The notes under the pieces: generated by a model
Seen by the model: the letters and a program-made list of their open reading frames with translations, nothing else
What the model was told of the DNA's origin: nothing
The model's database searches: none
Position numbers and translations under genes: made by a program
In this document: positions 31,697-41,992 of the stretch, piece after piece
Numbering within the stretch: position 1 is the first letter of the stretch
Layout: the number at the start of each line of letters is the position of its first letter
Source of the DNA: Pseudomonadota bacterium
GTDB taxonomy: Bacteria > Pseudomonadota > Gammaproteobacteria > Pseudomonadales > Moraxellaceae
Length of the DNA stretch: 54,576 nt
Direction of reading: 5' to 3'
Assembly: GCA_021781515.1 (NCBI GenBank)
Contig: JAJXWR010000006.1
Span: 1-54,576, forward strand

Positions 31697-33124
31697 TCAT
31701 TGGTGCCGTCTGCCAGGAGGCAGGTGGGGGGTGGGTGGTGCCGGTATGTTTTCCGGGGGTTGTTGTATCTCGGGGTTAAGGGTATCGACACTGATATGCG
31801 CCTGTGGATCCAGCCATTGGTTCAGGGCAACAATATCCATATTCCCGAGTTGGCCGGCACTGGATTTGAGTCGGAGTCCGTCGAGTACATAGTCATAGCG
31901 GGCATTCGCATAGGCAGATTTGGCGGCATAAAGGTCTTTTTGTGCCTGCATGACTTCAACGATATCCCGGGTGCCAACGTCATAACCGGCCTCGGTCGCC
32001 TGCAAGGCCGACTGACTGGAGGCTAGCGCTTGTTGTCTGGCGTTGACCTGGGCGGCATCGCGGTTGACCTGAAGGTAATGGATATGGATGTCCTGAGTGA
32101 CTTGACGGTGCTGAAAGTCCAATTGATCCTGGGCGGCATATTCATTGGCCAGGGATTGGCGGACTTGTGAGTGAGTCAGGCCGCCTGCGTAGAGTGGAAC
32201 GGAGAGTTGGAGTGCGATTGCACTGTTTTTCCCATCCTGGAGTGGAGAGGCTCCCCCAGTATTCATATCTTGCCAGTTACCCACCAGTTGTAAACTGGGA
32301 AGGTAGCCGGATTGCTTTTGTCGGGTGGTTTCCTGTGCTGCCTGATAGGCGAAACGGGCAGAGCGCAGGACCGGGTTCTGCTGCTGTGCTCGTTGTATCC
32401 ACACGCTTTCCGGATCTTTGGGCGTGTCTGTCACGGGAGCGTCAGGCCGGAGAATAGCCAGTTGGGTGATCTCGCCTCCGGTATGGATACCCAGTTCCGC
32501 TTCGGCAGAACTGACGGCGGTCTCTGCACTGATGCGTTCGGCGCTGCTGGTATCAGAGGCGGCCTGTGCTTCGTGCACTTCGGTGATAGAGGCCATGCCC
32601 ACTTCAAAACGTTTTTTTGTCTGGGCGAACTGACGTCCAATGGCCAGTTCTTCAGCCTGAGCATAAACCAGATTTTCCCGGGCACGTAATACATTGAAAT
32701 AGGCCGTTGCAATGTCTAGAATGAATTTTTGCTGTGCTTGCGCAAAATCTGCACTGGCGGCTGAAGTTAAAGCCCGAGCCTGCTGGTAGCCATGCCAGGC
32801 ATCGGCATTAAACAGAGACTGAATTCCTTGAATCCCATAACTTTTACTGGTGAAGGTCCGATTGTATAGTCCAATAAATGGAATGGGTTCGCTGGGGTTG
32901 ATATGATTACTGCCGAGCGAGGCGGAGGCCGAAAAGTTGGGCAATAACGCAGATCGTGCCTGATTGCGCAGTTCCAGGCTGGCCTGGTAGCGATTGATTG
33001 TGGCACTCCAGGAAGGATCGTGAATTAGCGCCTCCTGATAAGCCTGCTGCAGATCCAGTCCAAAGGCAAAGGGTTCTGCCAGCCCCATGCTGACCAACAG
33101 AAAAGTGGTACCATAAAATCGCAT
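31697..33124 (-). CDS. tolC: TolC family outer membrane protein
   Basis: Signal peptide; FGLDLQQAYQEALIHDPSWSA...QTKKRFEVGMASITEVHEAQA...AGYDVGTRDIVEVMQAQKDLYAAKSAYANARYDYVLDGLRLK. Confidence 0.93.
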   Translation of the reverse strand: MRFYGTTFLLVSMGLAEPFAFGLDLQQAYQEALIHDPSWSATINRYQASLELRNQARSALLPNFSASASLGSNHINPSEPIPFIGLYNRTFTSKSYGIQGIQSLFNADAWHGYQQARALTSAASADFAQAQQKFILDIATAYFNVLRARENLVYAQAEELAIGRQFAQTKKRFEVGMASITEVHEAQAASDTSSAERISAETAVSSAEAELGIHTGGEITQLAILRPDAPVTDTPKDPESVWIQRAQQQNPVLRSARFAYQAAQETTRQKQSGYLPSLQLVGNWQDMNTGGASPLQDGKNSAIALQLSVPLYAGGLTHSQVRQSLANEYAAQDQLDFQHRQVTQDIHIHYLQVNRDAAQVNARQQALASSQSALQATEAGYDVGTRDIVEVMQAQKDLYAAKSAYANARYDYVLDGLRLKSSAGQLGNMDIVALNQWLDPQAHISVDTLNPEIQQPPENIPAPPTPHLPPGRRHQ

Positions 33125-33282
33125 GAATACGGCCTCCAATATAGTGGGGGGGGTATATAAGAGTAACTTGAAGCTGTATATTCTGCAAGTTGATTCTGCA
33201 GGTTCAGGTGGTTAAGCTGCCTCTGTAGAGGCCTTAGGTCTGGACTGTTGTTATTGTCGGGCTGGATTCAGTTCGCTATAGT

Positions 33283-35163
<1,881 letters not shown>

Positions 35164-35191
35164 CCGGGTAAACGGATCAGGTGATGCAAAC

Positions 35192-35797
35192 GTGCAAAAA
35201 AAACGTAGCGTAGAAGTCGTGAAACGGGAGCCGCTTTATCAGGGATTTTTTAGTGCGGAGCGCCTGCAGTTGCGTCATGAGTTGTTTCAGGGGGGCATGA
35301 GTCCGGTTATCAGCCGGGAAGTCATGTTTAAGCGGGCCGCCGCCGGGGTATTGCCTTATGATCCGAATACGGAAGAGGTGTGTCTGATCGAACAGTTCCG
35401 TATTGGTGCCTATGCAGCAGGGCAGGAGGGGTGGTTGCTGGAAATCATTGCCGGCTATCTGGAAAATGATGAAAATGGCGAAATGATGGTACGGCGTGAG
35501 GCCATGGAAGAAGCCGGACTGGTCTTGGGGCGTGTGGAACATGTGGTCGATGTGCTCCTCAGTCCTGCCTCCTGTTCAGAGCAGTTTTCCTTGTATCTGG
35601 CGGAGGCGGATTTGCGAACGGCCGGTGGAATACATGGGTTGGCCAGTGAAGGAGAGAATATCCGGGTGGAGGTGATGAGCCTGGATCAGGCATGGCAAGC
35701 CGCCTGTAATCAGCGAATTGGCAACGCACCAGCATTGCTGGCGTTGCAGTCGTTGATGCTGCAACGGGACAGGTTACGGCAACGGTGGCGGCGTTGA
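35192..35797 (+). CDS. nudF: ADP-ribose pyrophosphatase (Nudix)
   Basis: Nudix box: G(12)-type AGYLENDENGEMMVRREAMEEAGL; FKRAAAGVLPYDP; EQFRIGAY. Confidence 0.92.
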   Translation: MQKKRSVEVVKREPLYQGFFSAERLQLRHELFQGGMSPVISREVMFKRAAAGVLPYDPNTEEVCLIEQFRIGAYAAGQEGWLLEIIAGYLENDENGEMMVRREAMEEAGLVLGRVEHVVDVLLSPASCSEQFSLYLAEADLRTAGGIHGLASEGENIRVEVMSLDQAWQAACNQRIGNAPALLALQSLMLQRDRLRQRWRR

Positions 35798-36216
35798 GCA
35801 GATACCGGGTGGATTTACTGCGACTGCAGGAAGTGTGTGCCACGAATTATCAGCAGGTGCTGCGGCTTATTGAAGAGGGGGTGCCTGAGGTACCTGCTGG
35901 TTCTGAAGTCGTCATTCTGTCCTGGACATTGCGCCCTTATTCTCTGCATACCTGGGTCGCTGAGTTACACTGGCAGGTGGCACCGTTGACGTTGCACTAT
36001 GCGGGGATTCATCTTCGGATACATATTTACCATGATGCCAGAATGGCTGAGGTGGTTCGGGTGCAGCGCCGACAGCAACAGATTCCGGCGCTACAGAAAT
36101 ACCCCAATCCACGGGGACAGGCCGCTGACGAAAAACTTCAGTTAAATATTTTTCTTGGGGAATTGCTGGCATTCGTTCTGCGGCAGCGCCAGAATAGTCT
36201 GAGTTACAATGTGTGA
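35785..36216 (+). CDS. DUF1249 family protein (YqiB-like)
   Basis: Downstream of and overlapping nudF as in E. coli; RYRVDLLRLQEVCATNYQQVLRLI. Confidence 0.85.
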   Translation: MAALSRYRVDLLRLQEVCATNYQQVLRLIEEGVPEVPAGSEVVILSWTLRPYSLHTWVAELHWQVAPLTLHYAGIHLRIHIYHDARMAEVVRVQRRQQQIPALQKYPNPRGQAADEKLQLNIFLGELLAFVLRQRQNSLSYNV

Positions 36217-36259
36217 AATTGACCAAAATGGGGAAATCAGGGGGCATGGTGTCCGGTAG

Positions 36260-38446
36260 TTATAACAGATCCTGGGGATCGACATCTAGCCACCAGCGGA
36301 TCTGGTGGCGGCTTTTTTCCTTGCACAGTTGCGGGAGGTGCTGCAAGTCGATATGTAGCTGCTTACGGGAAATGGATTGAAGCAACAGGTGAGCCCGGTA
36401 CTGTCCTGCTTTTTTTTCAATGGGGGCGGTGACCGGACCGAAGGGGCTGATCTGGGGCAGCATGACATGCAGGCTGTTGAGAAATTCCATAATCCATTCC
36501 GGATGGCTGGCCTGGGCATGCAATAACGCCAGATGACGATAGGGGGGGAGTTGCAGGGCATCACGTTCAGTCAACAGGTGCATGGCCAGTGCGTGGTAGC
36601 CTTCTTTTAAGAGAATTTCCAGCAACGGATGCTCTGGGTCGTGTGTCTGCAAGATGACCTCTCCCTGAATGCCTGCTCGCCCTGCCCGGCCTGCCACTTG
36701 GATTACTTGTTGTAGACAGCGTTCCGCTCCACGAAAATCAGCACTGAATAAACCGGCATCGGTATCGACAATAATGACCAGGCTAACGGCGGCAAAATGA
36801 TGGCCTTTGACCAGCATTTGCGTGCCGAGGATTATTCCCGGGAGATTTTTGTGAATTTCCTGCAAGGTATGGTGTAAGCGTTTCTGATTGGGTACCGAGT
36901 CCCGGTCAAGACGCCAGAGAGGGTATTCCGGGAAATGCATACTTAAGTAACCTTGCAGACGTTCTGTACCGGAACCCAGAGGAATCAGGTGTGCCCCTTT
37001 GCATTTGGGGCAATGCCCGGGTACGGGTTGTTTCCATCCACAATGGTGACAGAGAAGAACGCCAGCAGACTGGTGCAACGTCGGAAAGACCGAACAGTGC
37101 GGACAGGCGGCGCGCCAGTTACAGTCATGACAGAGCAACACGGGAGCAAAGCCACGACGGTTGATGAATACCAGTACCTGTTGACCGCGTTTGAGATGGA
37201 GGCGCAGGTGTTTCAGGCTGTCCTGGCTTAATCCGGCTTCGAGGGTATGTTGACGAATGTCCTGCAAATAAAGATGCGGCAGGGTGGCATTATTGTTGCG
37301 CAGTTTGAGTTCAAGCGCATGATATCGGCCCGCCAGGGCATTGTGCAGACTTTCGAGGGACGGGGTAGCGCTGCCCAGAACAATGCAGATTCCGTGTAGT
37401 CGGGCACGCACAATGGCCAGATCCCGGGCATGGTAGCGAAAGCCATCCTGTTGTTTGAATGAAATATCATGTTCTTCATCAATAATAAGGATACCGGGAT
37501 TTTTTAAAGGCGTGAAAAGGGCCGAGCGAGTACCGATAATAATGCCTGCCTGACCGTTGCGCGCCAGATGCCAGGCGTTGAGTCGTTCCCGGTCGCTGAG
37601 GTCGGAATGCAGGCACACGACCTGACAACGAAAGCGATGTTGAAAACGTTGTACCGTCTGAGGTGTCAGATTGATTTCAGGCACCAGCAATAATGCCTGT
37701 TGCTGTCGCTCCAGCACCTGGGCAATCACCTGTAAGTAGACTTCGGTTTTGCCGCTGCCGGTGACCCCTTCCAGTAAAAAACAGCCAAAACCGCTAGAGG
37801 CGTTGATACGATCGATAGCCTGTTGTTGTTCTGAACTGGCACTCAGAGGCACTTCAGCCAGTAAAGGGAAGGCGGTTGTCGTTCGCTGATCTTGTGCAAG
37901 GGCAACACAATTCACTAGTTCCCGACGTTCCAGGGTTTTTAATTCCGTGAGTTTGATACCCCAGACTTGTGCGAGTTCACGACTTAATCCTTCGGGGGCT
38001 TCACGTAAGATTTGAATAATTGCCCATTGGCGTGGCGCACGTTTGAGTGCAGATTCCTGAATATGGCGGCCCAGCGCAGAAAGCCTCCAGTGCAACAGCG
38101 GTTCAGGCTCACTGGCAGCACCCTGACGCAAGGCCACAGGCAACATATGCAACAGGATTTCCCCTAAAGGGTGCAGATAATAATCCCGGGCAAACAATGC
38201 CAGCTGCAATAGCGCTGTATCCAGGACTGGGCGTGGATCCAGGACGGTCTCCAGCAACTTCAGGGGGGAGTCCAGATGCGCTTTAGTTTCAATCTGTACA
38301 ATAATGCCAATAACGAGGCGCTTGCCCAGGCTCACCTGAACACGCATTCCCGCTGCGGCCTGTGTCTGCATGGCGACGGGTACCAGATAACTAAAGGTGT
38401 GGTGCAGCGGAACCGGCAGGGCGACCTGAGCAACGACGTGAGACAC
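36260..38446 (-). CDS. priA: Primosomal protein N' (replication restart helicase)
   Basis: LLEGVTGSGKTEVYLQ, IIDEEHDISFKQQDG, CHDCNWRAACPHCS...CHHCGWKQPVPGHCPKC zinc motifs. Confidence 0.97.
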   Translation of the reverse strand: MSHVVAQVALPVPLHHTFSYLVPVAMQTQAAAGMRVQVSLGKRLVIGIIVQIETKAHLDSPLKLLETVLDPRPVLDTALLQLALFARDYYLHPLGEILLHMLPVALRQGAASEPEPLLHWRLSALGRHIQESALKRAPRQWAIIQILREAPEGLSRELAQVWGIKLTELKTLERRELVNCVALAQDQRTTTAFPLLAEVPLSASSEQQQAIDRINASSGFGCFLLEGVTGSGKTEVYLQVIAQVLERQQQALLLVPEINLTPQTVQRFQHRFRCQVVCLHSDLSDRERLNAWHLARNGQAGIIIGTRSALFTPLKNPGILIIDEEHDISFKQQDGFRYHARDLAIVRARLHGICIVLGSATPSLESLHNALAGRYHALELKLRNNNATLPHLYLQDIRQHTLEAGLSQDSLKHLRLHLKRGQQVLVFINRRGFAPVLLCHDCNWRAACPHCSVFPTLHQSAGVLLCHHCGWKQPVPGHCPKCKGAHLIPLGSGTERLQGYLSMHFPEYPLWRLDRDSVPNQKRLHHTLQEIHKNLPGIILGTQMLVKGHHFAAVSLVIIVDTDAGLFSADFRGAERCLQQVIQVAGRAGRAGIQGEVILQTHDPEHPLLEILLKEGYHALAMHLLTERDALQLPPYRHLALLHAQASHPEWIMEFLNSLHVMLPQISPFGPVTAPIEKKAGQYRAHLLLQSISRKQLHIDLQHLPQLCKEKSRHQIRWWLDVDPQDLL

Positions 38447-38626
38447 AACGGAATACCTGATCAGTAGTATGGTGCAGACGATCCTAGCCTAGCATACCTG
38501 CCTTGATCGCATCAAACGCCAGCAGCGTGGTCGAACGTCAGGTATTTATTGTCTCTTAATCAGGCAAAAATGGCGCACATTCAGGGTATTTCCACAGGAA
38601 GTAAAATACCGGGTACTCGGACAGGG

Positions 38627-38977
38627 TTAGCCAAAACGTCTACGGAATTCACCAAGCATTTCAGCATCAATGCGTTCAATATGTTGGGTGAACCAGTGTT
38701 TCAGAAAAAATGAAAAACCTGCAATATTTTTTAAATCAGTATCTTGTTCAATGAGGTAAAAAAAATTACGATGCTGTCTTATTAGTTCTGAACGGCCTTT
38801 CCAGTCATAAAGCCAGTGCTCAGCGAGCGATTCTTTGTTCATGAAGTGAATGCAGGCACAATGCAGTAGTTTTTTTTTCCAGTAGAGTGTGTTTACTGGA
38901 ACACAGATAGAATTCAACCTGTTCGTCCGGGCAAGCACGGAAAAAAAATAATTATTTTCCTGTTCAATAGTTCGCAA
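38627..38977 (-). CDS. Degenerate bacteriohemerythrin-like protein; possible ATG start at 39057 lies across a heptanucleotide repeat and is out of frame
   Basis: CIHFMNKESLAEHWL...ELIRQHRNFFYLI...FFLKHWFTQHIERIDAEML aligns by eye with [29 protein letters not shown]...[17 protein letters not shown] of the neighbouring chemoreceptor. Confidence 0.6.
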   Translation of the reverse strand: MRTIEQENNYFFSVLARTNRLNSICVPVNTLYWKKKLLHCACIHFMNKESLAEHWLYDWKGRSELIRQHRNFFYLIEQDTDLKNIAGFSFFLKHWFTQHIERIDAEMLGEFRRRFG

Positions 38978-38993
38978 GAATGAGGTGTATAGT

Positions 38994-39049
38994 CTGCTGT
39001 CTGCTGTCTGCTGTCTGCTGTCTGCTGTCTGCTGTCTGCTGTCTGCTGT
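38994..39049. repeat. Heptanucleotide tandem repeat (CTGCTGT)8
   Basis: Eight perfect units read directly; ACAGCAG on the minus strand, open in all three frames. Confidence 0.98.
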
Positions 39050-39355
39050 CTCATCATGATTGTCTCATTATGATTCTTTTGGTGAGCATTTTGAATTATC
39101 AATCAGCGGCACCGTAACAACGCCGTTATCTAGCCAAGAGTCTAGCCAAGGTGGATAAAAGTTCCAGTTTATGCTTGAATAAACCCATTCTGGAGGGCAT
39201 AACCCGATTGGGTGAGGTCGGTGTTTGGTTCGTTGGACTGTTTTTGTTGGGGTATGCCGTGGTTGGTTGTGTGAATCAGGGTGGAGTCTTTGGAAGAGTA
39301 CTCTACGATTAGTAGTGTGCTTAATAGTTATGCGATAGTTACAAGGGGAAGGGGT

Positions 39356-40999
39356 ATGGAGTCTAAGAACTCGAATTCAGAGTTCAGGTTGTTGTTGTGG
39401 GGTGTGGTTGGCTGCGTTGCTCTGGTGCTGCTGCTGCCTTTGGTGGTTATGGCGTTCATGCAACCTGCTGAGTTGGAACAATGGGCTTTTTGGGTGTCGT
39501 GGTGCGGCGTTTTTTCACTGCTTGGAACAGGGATCTGGTGGCTTGCCGGTTTTTTGCGTCGGCATGAGCGGCAGTGGATTGGGGTTATGCAGCAGATGGC
39601 GGCCGGTGAGTTGGCGCAGGTGCGGCGTCTGATGACGCTTTTTGCAGAGCATCGGGGAAATATGCCCACGGCGCAGGCATTAACAGCGGTGGTCAATGAA
39701 CTGAATTCTGTATTATTGAATGTTCGGGATGCGGGAGAGTATTTCGATACGCTTGGGGCCAAACTGATAGAGGCCAGTGAACAGATTGCAGCGTCGTTAA
39801 AAGAGCAAAGTGGGCAGATTGACGAAGTAGCGACTTCTATTTCGCAGATGACGGTTGCGGTGGATGAGGTGGCGCAGAACACGCATACGACTGCGGAGCG
39901 GGCGTCCCGTCTGGTGCAACTGGCGCAGGACAGTGAGCGGATGACGGTCGAAGCGGAAGATTCTGTGGAACAGTTGTCGACTGGTATTACGGAGGCATCG
40001 GCGCATTTACGTGATCTGGAATCACAATCAGAAAATATCAGTGCAATTCTCGATACTATTCGGGGGATTGCGGATCAGACGAATCTGTTGGCGCTGAATG
40101 CGGCGATTGAATCGGCGCGTGCCGGTGAACATGGGCGCGGATTTGCGGTGGTGGCGGATGAAGTGCGTAAACTGGCGCAGAATACCCAGACCTCTACCGT
40201 GCGCATTAACACCATGATTGATCAGTTGCATGTCGAGACCCGTGAAATTGGCAAGGCGATGCAGATCTGTGTGGAACAGGCAGAAACAGGGCGGCAAAAG
40301 ATCCGTAGTATGGCGCACTCGCTGAAGCAGATGACTCAGGATGTTGAGGTCATCGGGGGCAATAATCTGAGTATTGCGACGGCGGCGGAAGAGCAGGCGG
40401 CGGTGTCGGCCTCCATTAATCAGCGCACAACGAATCTGGTTTCCATGCGGGAACATTGTGATCAGGTGGTGGCCGATGGATTACAGGTGGCTTCCGTGGC
40501 CTCAACGTTGGGGGGGGAAATCAAGTCGTTGGTGTCGAGATTTGATTTGATCTCCCGCAGAGAGGCAGATGCGAAAAACGACTATTTTACATGGGATAGA
40601 AATTTTGAGTTGGAGGACGCTGAGATTAATCGGCAGCATTATCGCCTGGTGGAACTGGCCAATGAAATTTACCGCTTAAGTCAGCAGAAAATTGGAGGCA
40701 AGGCGGCAATGCGTATCATCAATGCGCTGGCGGCCTATACGGTGACTCATTTTGCCTATGAAGAACGTTCATTGGCACGTACCAGCTACCCGGATCTGGA
40801 GAAGCATAAAGAAGAGCACCGGCGTCTGGTGGAGCGGGTGCTGACATTCAAACAACGGATTGAACGAGGTGAAGATGTGGGTGCTGAAATGCTGGAGTTT
40901 GTCAAAAACTGGCTGACGCATCATATTCAGGGGTCAGATCGGGCCTATGCCGCCTGGATGCCCAAAGTGGTGGTGGCGGGAATAAACCGGAACCGTTAA
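39356..40999 (+). CDS. Methyl-accepting chemotaxis protein with C-terminal hemerythrin domain
   Basis: MCP hairpin core [44 protein letters not shown]-terminal [11 protein letters not shown]...HFAYEERSL...HKEEH...HHIQGSD. Confidence 0.95.
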   Translation: MESKNSNSEFRLLLWGVVGCVALVLLLPLVVMAFMQPAELEQWAFWVSWCGVFSLLGTGIWWLAGFLRRHERQWIGVMQQMAAGELAQVRRLMTLFAEHRGNMPTAQALTAVVNELNSVLLNVRDAGEYFDTLGAKLIEASEQIAASLKEQSGQIDEVATSISQMTVAVDEVAQNTHTTAERASRLVQLAQDSERMTVEAEDSVEQLSTGITEASAHLRDLESQSENISAILDTIRGIADQTNLLALNAAIESARAGEHGRGFAVVADEVRKLAQNTQTSTVRINTMIDQLHVETREIGKAMQICVEQAETGRQKIRSMAHSLKQMTQDVEVIGGNNLSIATAAEEQAAVSASINQRTTNLVSMREHCDQVVADGLQVASVASTLGGEIKSLVSRFDLISRREADAKNDYFTWDRNFELEDAEINRQHYRLVELANEIYRLSQQKIGGKAAMRIINALAAYTVTHFAYEERSLARTSYPDLEKHKEEHRRLVERVLTFKQRIERGEDVGAEMLEFVKNWLTHHIQGSDRAYAAWMPKVVVAGINRNR

Positions 41000-41013
41000 T
41001 TGGTGTGGGATTA

Positions 41014-41853
41014 TCAGATGAAACGCATCGACAGATCAATGGACTGTAAATGCTTGGTGAGGCTGCCCATAGAGATGTAATCTACCCCGGTGGCCGCCAC
41101 CTGGTGCAAGGTCGTAAGATCCAGTCCCCCGGAGGCTTCCAGTTTACAGCGGCCATTGGTGTAGGTTACGGCGGTACGCATATTGTCAATGGTGAAATTA
41201 TCCAGCATGATAATGTCAGTGCCTGCAGAGATGGCGGCTTCTAGTTCCTGCATGTTTTCTACTTCCACCTCCACAGGTTTGCCTGGGGCGGTGCGGCGGG
41301 CCATGGCAACGGCATGGTGAATACTGCCGGCGGCCATAATATGGTTTTCCTTGATCAGAAATGCGTCGTAAAGTCCCAGGCGATGGTTGTGGCCGCCGCC
41401 ACAACGGACCGCATATTTTTGGGCAAGGCGGAGGCCGGGGATTGTTTTGCGGGTGTCGAACAGGCGTGCCGAGGTTCCTTTCAGGCAGGGGAGGGCGGCA
41501 TGTACTGTGGTGGCTGTACCGGATAACAGTTGCAGAAAATTCAGGGCGGTACGTTCGCCAGTCAATAAGGAGCGGGCAGGTCCCTTGACGGTAAACAAGG
41601 TCGCATTGGCTGTTATTTCGCTGCCATCGGTATGTAGAAATTCAACCTGTACGGACGGATCCAGTTGGCGAAAACATTCTTGTACCCACGCCTGACCACA
41701 CAGAATCATTGGTTCACGGGTAATGATTCGGGCAGTACCTTGCTGCTCCAGAGCCACCAGTTGCGCACTTAAATCTCCACTGCCGATGTCTTCTGCCAGT
41801 GCGTGTGCAACGTTTAGGACAATCGCCTGTTGCAGACTGAACGGTTCAGGCAT
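41014..41853 (-). CDS. nadC: Nicotinate-nucleotide pyrophosphorylase (carboxylating)
   Basis: [16 protein letters not shown]...[14 protein letters not shown]...[40 protein letters not shown]. Confidence 0.97.
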   Translation of the reverse strand: MPEPFSLQQAIVLNVAHALAEDIGSGDLSAQLVALEQQGTARIITREPMILCGQAWVQECFRQLDPSVQVEFLHTDGSEITANATLFTVKGPARSLLTGERTALNFLQLLSGTATTVHAALPCLKGTSARLFDTRKTIPGLRLAQKYAVRCGGGHNHRLGLYDAFLIKENHIMAAGSIHHAVAMARRTAPGKPVEVEVENMQELEAAISAGTDIIMLDNFTIDNMRTAVTYTNGRCKLEASGGLDLTTLHQVAATGVDYISMGSLTKHLQSIDLSMRFI

Positions 41854-41992
41854 AATCTGATTCCTCTGATGTCGTGGGTGAAGTCATCGCTGAAAACCGG
41901 AGTGTATCGCTCCATGATAGCTAAAATAATGATACATTAAAATCATGTCGTAGGTGTTTATCTGAACTGGTGTGGTAAGGAGCCTTTTGAAT

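Noticed and set aside
38994-39049. CRISPR-like array
   Set aside because: Direct 7-mer tandem repeat with no spacers; it is a microsatellite. No CRISPR array was seen anywhere in the window.
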